64,000 nt of DNA. It comes from Phaeodactylum tricornutum CCAP 1055/1 (taxonomy: Eukaryota > Bacillariophyta > Bacillariophyceae > Surirellales > Neidiaceae). The stretch is taken from assembly GCF_000150955.2 (NCBI RefSeq), contig NC_011686.1, positions 434,001 to 498,000 on the forward strand, given 5' to 3'. Numbering within the stretch: position 1 is the first letter of the stretch; every line of letters begins with the position of its first letter. Positions 54,685-64,000 of the stretch are shown here, one piece after another. Position numbers and translations under genes: made by a program. Below the pieces are notes generated by a model. The model saw only the letters and a list, made by a program, of their open reading frames with translations, did not search any database and had not been told where the DNA came from.

Positions 54685-55130
54685 AAGCATATGTTGGCAT
54701 TGTAGTGACGTAGACCCCAAGTACAAATGATTGACATTGAACGTGAATAGGGAGGCTGGCTCTACATATATCGAATCACGCCACGAATATTCTGTCATGA
54801 ATAGAGTCAGACGTCAGCGTGACTGTTCTCTTTCGTTAAGTAATTAACGAGATATTCTCTCCACCCGTTCCGCCAATCGTGGCGACGTGGGACGAAGGAA
54901 ATGCGAACGCACTTTTGTGTGAATGTCTCGTAGGCATCAACGTCAAAGTGCGTGATGTCGCCCCCGAAACTAAAACTCGAACGGAGGATGCGAGAACGGA
55001 ACGCCGTACCAATTGACAGTCAACGACACTCTCTTTCAAAGCACAAACACATATTGATACTTCCTCGTATAGCAGTATAGCACGAGCCCTCGTATGTCCT
55101 ATCGCTAGCGAAGCGGTCGCCTGTGTCACG
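54685..55130. other. Intergenic region
   Basis: 446 bp between two plus-strand genes, no feature seen. Confidence 0.5.
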
Positions 55131-56003
55131 ATGAAGGATTTTTCCAAAACTTTCTTTCCGGACTTGGAAAAAGTCCCCGATTGTGACGAAAGTAGTTGCA
55201 GTGAAAGCAGTACGGAGGATGACTCGGTGAAGCGTGAAAAGTACCGTACGAAGGAAGACCAGGATGTGGCGGTATTTATGGCGCTTGCCGAGAGGCTGAG
55301 TCTCTCCAGTTTGTTGCATCTTTTGCAGGGACATGCTCGGACACACCTCGCCGGGGCCAGCCCGATGTACCTGACGGCGTGTCAGATTGCGTCTTCCACA
55401 TCGCAATCGAAAGCATCTGCTTCCAAAGCACTACACAAAAGAGAACAACCACAGCTTCCCAAAGTCGTCAAAAAGTTTCGTTTTGCAGAAATAAGCAATT
55501 CTCAGGTGCGTGCCGTTGTGCACGAGATTCCTACCATCAAGGATGAGAAGCAACTCTGGTGGTCGGAAGAAGAAATGCGCGCCATTCGGGGCGAGGCTAT
55601 CAAAACGGTCAAGTATTTTCGCAAATTCCGTCCCGAGTTCACGGAATCGATCGAAATTCTTGCCGAATCGCAAGAAGGCTCTGCCGATAAGGCAACGGTG
55701 GAAATGCACATGAAAAAGCTGACGAACGACTCGTACGCGCGAGGTTTTGAGACGCATATTGTGAATTTATTGAGCCGGCTGCGCAAGGAAACTGTCAAGG
55801 CAGTCCTGGCCGAACAAACAGAATGCCGGCACTGTGAAGACTCGTACGATGTCACCATTGAATGTTTGCGGGAACAATCAATCGCGTACAGTGGGCAGAG
55901 CCAAACCTTTGCGGCCAAAATTGCCGAATGTGATCAGGTGGAAGCTCTCAAAGCGCAGCTGTCAACATGGGTGCCCGAGCCACCATCACACGGGGTAGAT
56001 TAG
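55131..56003 (+). CDS. Unknown conserved-type diatom protein
   Basis: This encodes 290 residues starting MKDFSKTFFPDLEKVPD. The first 60 residues are acidic and Ser-rich. The core RFAEISNSQVRAVVHEIPT, followed by WWSEEEMRAIRGEAIKTVKYF, resembles a large family of short diatom unknowns in which a V-x-F-x-E strand precedes a W-Y/S-x-x-E/D-hexa helix. This is recall of a pattern, not a search. The C-terminal third is helical, with a Cys pair (CRHC). The function is unknown. Confidence 0.7.
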   Translation: MKDFSKTFFPDLEKVPDCDESSCSESSTEDDSVKREKYRTKEDQDVAVFMALAERLSLSSLLHLLQGHARTHLAGASPMYLTACQIASSTSQSKASASKALHKREQPQLPKVVKKFRFAEISNSQVRAVVHEIPTIKDEKQLWWSEEEMRAIRGEAIKTVKYFRKFRPEFTESIEILAESQEGSADKATVEMHMKKLTNDSYARGFETHIVNLLSRLRKETVKAVLAEQTECRHCEDSYDVTIECLREQSIAYSGQSQTFAAKIAECDQVEALKAQLSTWVPEPPSHGVD

Positions 56004-56963
56004 TGGAAAGGCGTCGTTAAAAAATCGGGAACAGGATGAACGCTTTGAACACAGGGAGCTGTGGCTACTTTCATTGCCAAGACCGACTCGAAAATCTTCA
56101 AACACAAAAGAAAATTGCTATACTGTAACATTTAGTTTTCCCTCTTTAGAGCTAGGCCATGAGAGAGTGGCAAGGAGCATTAATACTACCTTGAAATATC
56201 TACTACACGGGTACGTGACAAACTGCCGGTCCATGATAGACCTTGCCCGCCTTTCATGTATGCAAGTGCATTGTTGCATCCGGAAGGAGAGAAACGACCC
56301 CTACCTATATGAACAGAGTTTTACAGTTAGATCACTCCGATTGATGGCATTATCGACTGACCGTCAGGCTGACAGTAGTATATAGTCACTATGACTGTCA
56401 CAAAAACGAAATAGTATTTACTATTAACAGAAAATCCTTAACATCCGGCTGACTGTGAATCAGAACATTTATAGTTACTTCACAGTCAACACAACTCACA
56501 GACATCCCGAAACTGGCGACTACTGCGATCCGCTGTTGGAAAGAGGGACGTTTTTGGTGAATTGGGTTCGGCGAGCTTACTGTATCTACGAAATGCGTAG
56601 AAAACAAACGAAACCCACGAATGCCGGTGGCCGAAGCGATCACGATCCGCAACGACAGACATTCCCAATTGTTCACCGTAAGCTAATCACGACTGCCGTA
56701 CCAGGAACAATCGTTCGCACGTCCCTACAACTACAATTCTGGAAAGCAGCACGGAGAGCCTTTGTTGACGAAGTGGGTGCTGCACTAACGATCGTTGGAT
56801 TGCAAGAGTGGAGCGGTAGTCGTCTGGTGAAGGAGTACTGCGCTATTGACGTGACGAAGACTCACACGGGGAGGAATATCAACAAAGCCGTCCAAGTCCA
56901 AAGATCCACGTGAGCTTATTCTTCTTTTGCTCTTGTATAGACAATAAAAAAGAACGAGCAAAG
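56004..56963. other. Intergenic region with TGACTGT repeats
   Basis: 960 bp. TTTACAGTTAGATC (about 56320) and two small inverted repeats, one around 56370-56400 (TGACAGT...ACTGTCA) and one at 56450-56488. An open frame at 56455-56913 starts with a non-ATG codon and is not protein-like. Confidence 0.5.
56450..56488. repeat. Inverted repeat with TGACTGTGAA arms
   Basis: TGACTGTGAA (56450-56459) is the exact reverse complement of TTCACAGTCA (56479-56488), with a 19-nt spacer. The core matches the arms at 35.0 kb. Confidence 0.6.
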
Positions 56964-57971
56964 ATGGAAGAAGCTGACGATCCGTACAAAATATTGGGTG
57001 TACCGCGCGATGCGGACGTCCGAGAAATCAAACTGGCGTATCGGAAAAAGGCGCTCCAGCATCATCCCGACAAGCAAAAGACGGACGAGGAGCGTGCACA
57101 AGCCACCGTGTTGTTTTCGAAAATCAGCAACGCCTATGAGCTCCTGTCTGATGAGCAACAACGCAACGCGTACGACAGCAACCAGCAACAACAGCGGGAG
57201 AACGTGCATTTCAACCACGATGACTTGTTCGGACAACGCTTTGGACATTCTGGCTTTCACGATCACTTCCATCATTCTTTCCACGATCCGTTTCAAGTCT
57301 TTCGAGAAGTCTTTCGCGAAGAATTTGGCGGGCCTTCGGCGAATTTTCATCATTCTCGTGCGGGTGCGTTCCCGGACGGCTACCCGACGCAAGGCCGGGG
57401 CAATCGGATGGACCCGTTCGGAAGCTTTTTCGGAGGTGGGAGCCTCTTTGGTGGCAGTATGTTTGGTGGTCGCGGTGGGCGAGATCCTTTCGACGACATG
57501 TTCTCCTCAATGCAACGACTGCAATCGCGTGGACATCAGTTCCAACAGCGTTCGAACGGTGCCGGCAACGACGGATCAGTGTTTTACAGCAGTAGCAGCA
57601 CGACTTCCTCGTTTGGTGGAGCGAACGCGACCAATCGCGGGGAATCCGTGACTACCCAAACGACAACGCGCATCATCAACGGCCAACAACAAACGGTGAC
57701 GGAGCGCATCGTGCGGAAAGCCGACGGCACGGTGGAACGTCACGTGGAACAGTCCGGACCGGACGGCTACTCCACTCTCGAGCCGGACCCGCAGCGTGGT
57801 CACGCACGCCGTTTGCTGTCCGGCAAGGGCGATACGGGGGATCGTGAATCTCCGTCGTCGATTGCTGCTCCCGCGGCGGGACAGGTGCGACGACGAAACT
57901 CCCAGACGCATGCGCCGGCGCGACACAAGAAACGCCGCAACCCTCCCGCACCGGCGAACGAGTACGAATAG
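56964..57971 (+). CDS. DNAJB6-like J-protein
   Basis: This encodes 335 residues starting MEEADDPYKILGVPRDADV. The J domain (about 5-72) has HPD in HHPDKQK. A His/Phe-rich region (FGHSGFHDHFHHSFHDPF) and a Gly/Phe region (FGGGSLFGGSMFGG) follow. Then comes SVTTQTTTRIINGQQQTVTERI with VRKADGTVE, the beta-strand C-terminal domain typical of DNAJB6/B2. The last 60 residues are basic (HKKRRNP) and may direct it to the nucleus. These proteins prevent aggregation of polyQ and similar clients and hand them to Hsp70. Confidence 0.9.
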   Translation: MEEADDPYKILGVPRDADVREIKLAYRKKALQHHPDKQKTDEERAQATVLFSKISNAYELLSDEQQRNAYDSNQQQQRENVHFNHDDLFGQRFGHSGFHDHFHHSFHDPFQVFREVFREEFGGPSANFHHSRAGAFPDGYPTQGRGNRMDPFGSFFGGGSLFGGSMFGGRGGRDPFDDMFSSMQRLQSRGHQFQQRSNGAGNDGSVFYSSSSTTSSFGGANATNRGESVTTQTTTRIINGQQQTVTERIVRKADGTVERHVEQSGPDGYSTLEPDPQRGHARRLLSGKGDTGDRESPSSIAAPAAGQVRRRNSQTHAPARHKKRRNPPAPANEYE

Positions 57972-59368
57972 ACGAATCCGTCCTGGTGGGTGCGACTGCG
58001 CACGGAAATAGGGTTGCTCACGAGAACCTCTGATACTTAGGAAGTATAGCGTAGGTCAAGGGTGAAAAATAGGAATGTAGATTTAGATTATAGTTATCAA
58101 TACAAACGTGTACTATGGTTGGACGGATTGTCACCGGGCTTACTTCATCGGTTGCGAATCATCGATCGTGCGTGCCTAGTCGCCACTCGGTACGAAGATT
58201 GTGGCTGTTACTGGATTGCGAAGGTTTGGACGCATGGTGTGGGTAGGATCCGTCCAACTTTTCGTTGTCTATGCGGTCAGCGTTTCTCGTTCCGTTTGTA
58301 AACCTAATTTTCCTTTTGTTAATTTCAGTAGAGAAATCGTAGGAGGCTGTACATTTGATTATGTATTCGATTCTATCCGCGGTGTCCGGCCGAAAGGGAA
58401 TGGAAAGGGAATTCGGGAACCATCCATCCAGCCATCTATACGATACCGTCTATCCGCTCATGTCCCACACCGACCATCTGCGGATCTGCGTTGGTAATTC
58501 GTGCGGTACCGAATGTGACACGAACGTTCCAATCGTTCGGCACCAAATTCGTCTGCGTTACCCCGTTGTAGACACCCGCGCTGACTCTGCCGGACGTGAC
58601 GTACGTTCCCACCGTTCTCCCCACGTGAGACGTGTCGTGACGGGGGTTTCACCGCGGTGATGAGAGGGGCAGAATCTAGACAAACACGCTGAGGAAAGGT
58701 ATGAGGGTACACAACCCCGGAGTCGTCGAACGACCTGACGGGACGAAGACCAACACACTTCCTCGTCTCGGGACTTCCCCCCTCCCCCCCTCTCTCCCTC
58801 GCAACGAGAACGAACGACACGAATGTGGTGGAACCACATACCCCCCACTATTCTACCCGAACGTACCAAAGCACTTACACCCCCCTGTTGGAATTCAGCT
58901 ACTGACTTCTTTGACTGCTGTAGTACTGTTTCCAGTTAGTCCCTTTCGTGTATTCTGTCTGTTGTGTAGAACGACGCACTCGCTTATATCCCCCTCTTTT
59001 CTCTAGAAGATTACATCAAAGCCAGGTGAGAACGTGCCAGGGGAGAAGGACGTGTATCGCAGGAAGCTGCTGGAACAAAACAGCAGACGGAAGGCTACGG
59101 AACGATCGCGCGGGTGTCCAAGCCCGTTTGGAAGACGCAATCCGATAGTATATCCCATTTGTACCCTACCTACCGTATCAGTTCCGTAATTCCTTGTTTT
59201 CCTTCCTTTGCTCGGTCCCACGTTTCCTCGAATGCGCACGGTCGCGGGTCCTCATTTGCGTTTTGCCTGACTGACTGACGCGGTTCTCCACTTTTTGTTT
59301 TTGCAGACTCCTCGCGCAACATTAACTACGACAACGAGTCCACTACACAATCAACTACCGCATCCAAC
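57972..59368. other. Long intergenic region with likely 5' UTR intron
   Basis: 1.4 kb. A plausible 5' UTR intron of the next gene runs from GTGAGAACG at 59026 to TTTTTGCAG ending at 59306. The rest has no supported gene. Confidence 0.4.
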
Positions 59369-60979
59369 ATGATTTCACGAACTATAAGCGCGTCCGATTG
59401 CCGGATATATAGTATGGTATGCAGCGGAGCGGTCTGGTGTTTGCTCGCTTCGTCAGCCGTCGATGCGTTCGTACCGAAGCAGCCACATTCGGTGACAGCA
59501 TCGGTGCATACCAAAGCTCCTTCTCTGTCCGTCTCCATGTCGGCGACACCCGTCGAGAAACCAAAGAAATTCCGTCCCAATCCCGTCGTTGTTTCGCCGG
59601 AAGCCGAAGCCCTCAGCCACTCGGATACCACCATGAAACTGATTCCGAGCTACGAACTCTTCCAAATGCTCGCGGAAGAAGAGGGCGGCGAAGAACCGCC
59701 CCTCAGCTCGGGAAACGCGATGCGGGATGCTTCCGTTCTCAACACCGATCAACACGACGCACTAAAGGGACTCCAGTTGGCCGATTACAACGGACTCGGT
59801 GGCAAGCAGAAAATCGAACAACTCCCTGATCCCTTCAAGTTGGTGGAAAAAGAACTCCAACCCTTTTCGGATAGTATCAAAGAGCTAGTTTCGTCCGATC
59901 AGCCCATTCTTTCCATGGCAGCCAAGCACTTTTTTGAAAAACGACACGGCAAGCGCTTCCGACCCACGATTGTGCAACTCATGGCCAAGACGGTCGCTGC
60001 CGCGACTCCCGAGAAGCTCGGCCCCAACCATTCCCGCGCTACTTCCAACAACAATAATAACGCTCACCAGCACGAAGCCGCTAATTCCGAATTGGAAAAA
60101 GCTGGTGGCGCCTCCGGATGGCAATGGTCCGGAGCCTCCACGATTGAAATCGGTGGCGGTGTCGTGACTCCCGAAAACCACCAAGGTTCCGAAGTTTGGC
60201 GCCGCCAGGCGCAATTGGGCCAGATTGTTGAAATGATCCACGTGGCCAGTCTCATCCACGATGACGTTTTGGACGAAGCCGACACCCGTCGCGGCGGAGA
60301 AGCCGTCCACAAACTCTACTCCAACAAGGTTGCCGTTCTCGCCGGCGATTACCTCCTCGCGCGGGCTTCGGTCTTGTTGGCGCGATTGGAAAATACCGCC
60401 GTCGTGCAAGTCATGGCGACGGCTTTGGAAAGCCTCGTGGCTGGGGAAATCATGCAACTCAAGAGTCCCGCCGAAAGTCTATTGGAAATGGAAAGTTATT
60501 TACGCAAGAGCTACTACAAGACCGCATCACTGATTTGCTACGCTTGCCGTTCGACGGCCTTGTTGGGTGGACACGCTTACGGATCCACCGTGGCCACCGC
60601 GTGTGAAGAATTCGGCTTCCACCTGGGACTGGCCTATCAGATCCAGGACGATATTCTCGATTTCACCGCCGCCGCCACCGTGCTGGGAAAGCCCGCCTTG
60701 GCCGACATGGATTTGGGTCTGAGCACGGCTCCAATTCTGTACGCGGCGCAGGAATTTCCGCATTTGAAGCCTCTAGTGATGCGAAGATTCAAAGAAAAGG
60801 GTGACAAGCAGGCGGCGCTGGAGGCTCTGTATAAGAGCGACGTTGCCATGGACAAGGCCCGGGCCTTGGCCCGCTTCCACGCCCAACGGGCCGTCGACGC
60901 CTTGTTGCGTCTCCCGCCTTCGGAATCCCGCAACGCCCTGGTGCGACTCACACACGCGGTTATTACGCGCAAAAAGTAA
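59369..60979 (+). CDS. Plastid all-trans polyprenyl (solanesyl-type) diphosphate synthase
   Basis: This encodes 536 residues. The N-terminus has a signal (CSGAVWCLLASSAVDAF) ending in the SAVDAFVP plastid motif. The first aspartate-rich motif, LIHDDVLDEADTRRG, starts near residue 295, and the second, QIQDDILDF, near 426. KHFFEKRHGKRFRPTIV is the isopentenyl-diphosphate binding stretch. The enzyme chain-extends prenyl diphosphate with isopentenyl diphosphate, giving the plastoquinone side chain. An insert of about 55 residues (about 214-270), with NNNNNAHQHEAAN-type low complexity, splits the two halves and is unusual for the family. Confidence 0.92.
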   Translation: MISRTISASDCRIYSMVCSGAVWCLLASSAVDAFVPKQPHSVTASVHTKAPSLSVSMSATPVEKPKKFRPNPVVVSPEAEALSHSDTTMKLIPSYELFQMLAEEEGGEEPPLSSGNAMRDASVLNTDQHDALKGLQLADYNGLGGKQKIEQLPDPFKLVEKELQPFSDSIKELVSSDQPILSMAAKHFFEKRHGKRFRPTIVQLMAKTVAAATPEKLGPNHSRATSNNNNNAHQHEAANSELEKAGGASGWQWSGASTIEIGGGVVTPENHQGSEVWRRQAQLGQIVEMIHVASLIHDDVLDEADTRRGGEAVHKLYSNKVAVLAGDYLLARASVLLARLENTAVVQVMATALESLVAGEIMQLKSPAESLLEMESYLRKSYYKTASLICYACRSTALLGGHAYGSTVATACEEFGFHLGLAYQIQDDILDFTAAATVLGKPALADMDLGLSTAPILYAAQEFPHLKPLVMRRFKEKGDKQAALEALYKSDVAMDKARALARFHAQRAVDALLRLPPSESRNALVRLTHAVITRKK

Positions 60980-61729
60980 AAAATTCGTTACGGTGTGACT
61001 TGGCCTCGTGCGCACTTTCCGCTCCCTCTCTTTCTTTGACTCGGACCGCAACCTATCGCAGCCGGAAACTTTCAACACGACAGCAGCATGTAAACTATAA
61101 ACGTAATCAATGGATTGACACTACTTGTTGTATCCCGTCTATGGAGGAGTAGGAGGGTTATTGTACGTTTCGTCTCTACTTTTGCCACTAGAAAAGGAAT
61201 CAACATAGCGAAAACGGTTTCCTTGTGTTTTCATAGGACACAAGTTCGTGGGGATTCCCGAAAGATGACGTTCCGGCCCAGTTTGGCAATTCGCAAGTAT
61301 TGGAAAGTAGATTGGACTCGGTGGTAAGCTTCTGTGGGGCCGGTGGGAAAAACCAATGTACCGTGGTTCGGTGTACTTTTGAAGTTCTGGGGTTTTCCAG
61401 CTTTTGCGGGTTGGGGGGCTGAAAATCATTGACAGTGACAGAGAAAGTCGGAACTTGTCTCAACCTGTAAGTAATCTGTGGATTCCCACTTTGCACGTTC
61501 AGAATCGTTAAATAAGCATTTCCACTACGACGTCCTCGACACTATCCGCAAGATCCTTCCCTCCAGTCGCCATATCGGAATTCGCTTTGCTTGGATACTC
61601 CGGTTGTTGACTGTGAGTCAATCAATTCTGGAAAAGTGAATCTGGCTCGACTCTCCCCGACGACGTGACTATATTCTGGTTATTCCCGGTTGCAGTGGAT
61701 CCGACCACCTTGTTTCGGCCGGTTGTTGA
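60980..61729. other. Intergenic region
   Basis: 750 bp between two plus-strand genes. It contains the palindrome listed next and no gene. Confidence 0.5.
61607..61622. repeat. TTGACT-GTG-AGTCAA palindrome
   Basis: A compact inverted repeat (TTGACT/AGTCAA around GTG) sharing the TGACTGTGA core of the hairpins near 35.0 and 56.45 kb. AP-1/bZIP-type sites (TGACTCA) have a similar shape, so a binding site is an alternative. Confidence 0.5.
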
Positions 61730-62653
61730 ATGGCGGATCGCGATTACGTCCCACTCGGTATGAACAGCGCCGGCAGTATGGTGGCGGCGGCCCAGACCGT
61801 CCACCAGCTGTCGTCGGCGCACCAAGCGAGCACCGCCCCGGACTACTCATTGGAAACCCCATCCAATGCCGTCGAACGTCACAAATCCCGTCGTCGTCTC
61901 AAACGCAATGTGACGCTTGCAGTCGTAGGGGTGGCGTTGGCTTCCGTCGTGACGGCCCTGTTGGCCATGACTTGGCACCTCAGCACCGTTTGCTACGTGG
62001 CCTTTTGCATCCCCCTGGCGGTTGCACCCTACACAATTGTGCAGCGGGTGTGGTTGAACAAGATGCCAACCTTTCGCCAAGTTATCAATCAGTGTCGGGA
62101 GGCGTGCAATCGACTTTATTACCAAAACGGGCGACTACACGAGGAGATTTCTCGGCTCCAGCTCGAAGTGGCCAAGTTGGAAGGACTGGAAGAAGAGCTA
62201 CAGCAAACGGCTCAACAAAATGGATTAAACGTCGAAGAGTTCCGTTGTTTAGTAAAGGAAAATGGAGAAGTACAACGAGAAATGAAGGTAGGTTGGATGG
62301 TTGGAGGAAGCTGCTCTGTTCAGGAGTTGGCGTTCGTTCTTTACTCAACACAGTCGTTCTTTTAGAAACTCCAACAAGCGCGGGAGCTACAAAGCTTTTT
62401 GGCAGCAATCCTACAGTCCGATGTGGACGGTAACAGCCAACTTTCCGCAATGGAAATGAACCAGCTCATGATCCGACTCCGTGCCTTTTCCACTCGTCCA
62501 GTGGACGAAGAACGTCTCCGTGAGGCCTTTCGCATGTCATCCGCCTACAGTACCACAACTCTATTCGCAAAGAATTCGCAAGTTTACAAAGAGAGTCAAC
62601 AAGATCAAGAGTCGATATTTGGCGTGGCGTTTGATTATGACGCAATGGTCTAA
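61730..62653 (+). CDS. Membrane/coiled-coil protein with EF-hand-like loop
   Basis: Exons are 61730-62287 and 62366-62653 (intron 78 nt), giving 281 residues. Two hydrophobic segments lie about 61-105 (VTLAVVGVALASVVTALLAM and VCYVAFCIPLAVAPY). A coiled coil follows (NRLYYQNGRLHEEISRLQLE on to about 185). After the splice, DVDGNSQLSAMEMNQLM resembles an EF-hand loop. Similar layouts are common among diatom unknowns. Calcium binding is possible but the loop lacks some canonical positions. Confidence 0.75.
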
Positions 62654-63422
62654 CTGTAAGTGGTGTCAATTGCTGTTCAAATAGTGAGGATAAGGTCGGC
62701 ACCATTGTCACTATATCCAATGTTGCACACTACTATTGGATGTGTCCGAGTGTCAATGATTGATACGGCACGCCATGCAACAACACAACGTCAAAAAATG
62801 CCCTACGATTCGCTTCCGTGGCGAATGTGGCTGGAATGGTGGGAGTAGGTAGGTTTTGGTGGTCCGCCCGATTTGGAATTTGCAGTTTTCGTGAAAACGC
62901 GCGAGCAGCGATTCCTACGGTCTAACAACAAGTAAAGTGATATTCGTTGAATTTGTTCCAATCTATTTTTTGTAAGTGCCGGTTAGGTTTCGGCGAATTT
63001 AATACATAATCTTTCAGGAATTCAACGGTTAAGTTGTAGTAGGTACATCCCGAGATTGCTCCCATCCACATCGAGTTCCGGTAGGCCGAGGAAATATAAG
63101 GCATCGGAACGTCGTCCCAACAAAGCCCGTCGAACGAGGGGGCAATCTCGAACCCGTTGTGTGCCCAGCGTGTGTGCCCAATGCCACCTAATTTGAATCG
63201 TTCCAGAAAGACCAGCGAGAGGAACGAAAGACAACGGCTGGCCGTTTGTAGATTACTGTCAGCTGGAGTTGCGTTTCCAAACCGTTGCATCTCTTCTTAT
63301 TCGACTTGACCGCACGGAGAGTATTGATTGATTGCTTCGCAACCATCGCACTGGCCTCACAGCACAGTACGCTTGAGCAGTGAATGAGCACGCTCAAACC
63401 CAGCGCTAGGGAGTGATTCGGC
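62654..63422. other. Intergenic region with a doubtful small ORF
   Basis: 770 bp. CTTACAGTTAGAC in reverse (about 62648-62660) overlaps the preceding stop. The ORF on the minus strand is described next. Confidence 0.4.
62922..63290 (-). CDS. Doubtful small ORF (122 residues)
   Basis: It begins with a real ATG (MQRFGNATPADS) 132 bp from the next gene's start. The interior reads fairly protein-like, including GGIGHTRWAHNGFEI, which recalls the GHTRWATHG string of glutamine amidotransferases of class II, but nothing else supports that. It may be a fragment or chance. Confidence 0.25.
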   Translation of the reverse strand: MQRFGNATPADSNLQTASRCLSFLSLVFLERFKLGGIGHTRWAHNGFEIAPSFDGLCWDDVPMPYISSAYRNSMWMGAISGCTYYNLTVEFLKDYVLNSPKPNRHLQKIDWNKFNEYHFTCC

Positions 63423-64000
63423 ATGGAATTGTTTCGTTTCTTCCCCTCCCCGGAGCGAACCACGGACCAGTCTCCACCATTGTCGGACCCGGTCATTGTT
63501 GACCCGTACCAGGTGTTGCAGGTCCGTAAAGACGCCACGGATTCCGAAATTCGACACTCATACCGGCGCTTGGCGCTTTGGAATCATCCCGGACGGTCCG
63601 CCAACGCCTCTCGGGAGGAACGCGAGCGACGACTCCAAGTCTTTGGCGTTCTCGCGGCCTGCTACGAAACGCTCTTGGACAAGGAAGCCCGTCGCCGCTT
63701 CGACGCCTTGCACCGGGATTTCGATTACCGAGCGCGGATTCGTCACTTACCGAAAGGAGATATTCGTGTAGGCGGGCGTAACGTCAAAGTGGAGACGATA
63801 GATCCGAAACAGTCGAAGCGGCCCGAGACACGTGCGGAGGCCTATCCGACGCACTGTCTACCGACCCTGGCTCTTGCGTCATCCGACACCAGTTCAAATC
63901 CGGATCAGCCAGAGACAAATCTAACAGAAACTTTGCACGCAAATAGCAAAGACGTTGGTATCCCAGTGGTAAAGCGGTCCAACCCGACGGATAGGCAGGA
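63423..64000 (+). CDS. J-protein with HPG for HPD, truncated by window end
   Basis: The frame starts MELFRFFPSPERTTD and is open to the last base (192 codons), so the C-terminus is missing. Residues about 27-96 form a J domain: VDPYQVLQVRKDATDSEI, HSYRRLALWNHPGRS and VLAACYETLLDKEARRRFDAL. The tripeptide that drives Hsp70 ATPase is HPG (55-57; codon GGA at 63591-63593) instead of HPD, so normal Hsp70 activation is unlikely. After it the sequence is basic, then disordered. Such J-like proteins act as scaffolds or have lost activity. Confidence 0.8.
   Translation, partial: MELFRFFPSPERTTDQSPPLSDPVIVDPYQVLQVRKDATDSEIRHSYRRLALWNHPGRSANASREERERRLQVFGVLAACYETLLDKEARRRFDALHRDFDYRARIRHLPKGDIRVGGRNVKVETIDPKQSKRPETRAEAYPTHCLPTLALASSDTSSNPDQPETNLTETLHANSKDVGIPVVKRSNPTDRQ

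Noticed and set aside
62922-63290. Glutamine amidotransferase suggested by GHTRWAHNG
   Set aside because: One short match without catalytic N-terminal Cys or other domain parts; kept only as a doubtful ORF.

Overview
The window is nuclear DNA of a diatom, most likely Phaeodactylum tricornutum or a close relative. The evidence is eukaryotic genes with short GT-AG introns (mostly 67-150 nt), compact gene spacing, several proteins with a signal peptide followed by an ASAFAP-like plastid motif (secondary red plastid), and a selenoprotein glutathione peroxidase. The species name is inference from these traits, not from a search. I recognise no virus-like element, DNA transposon, tRNA, rRNA or CRISPR array.

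Layout. 0-9 kb: a membrane-anchored cupin/JmjC-like oxygenase, a conserved unknown protein, an ER J-protein with a thioredoxin-like domain, and a three-exon RING protein of the yeast SIP5 type. 9-16.7 kb: a plastid-targeted cold-shock protein, a GT25-like protein, a selenocysteine glutathione peroxidase with a candidate SECIS hairpin, an amino-acid transporter and an unknown plastid membrane protein. 17-24.5 kb: thymidine phosphorylase, FEN1 (three exons), RPB8, a plant-type wax synthase-like acyltransferase, and a 3'-5' exonuclease with a dsRBD-like domain. 24.6-33 kb: a 12-exon polytopic membrane protein that seems to use 12-nt and 7-nt micro-exons, a nucleoredoxin-like protein and a DnaJ-X protein. 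33.5-42 kb: a type II glycosyltransferase-like protein, a tail-anchored PNPOx-like protein, a CHMP7-like ESCRT-III protein and a transmembrane FG-repeat nucleoporin. 42-45 kb: two V-ATPase c'' genes placed head to head. 45-57 kb: a lumenal-type protein, an MLO-like channel-shaped protein with four EF hands and an in-frame TAG, a coiled-coil protein, a urate oxidase and two unknown proteins. 57-64 kb: a DNAJB6-like protein, a plastid polyprenyl diphosphate synthase, a membrane/coiled-coil/EF-hand protein, and a J-protein with HPG in place of HPD that runs off the window end.

The genes form no operon or single pathway; neighbours are mostly unrelated housekeeping genes in divergent or convergent pairs. 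Recurrent themes are protein folding (four J-domain proteins), redox (glutathione peroxidase, nucleoredoxin, PNPOx-like) and plastid-directed proteins. The points most worth following are the selenoprotein, the in-frame TAG in an otherwise intact gene, the micro-exons, the duplicated c'' pair, and small TGACTGTGA-armed hairpins that recur between genes.
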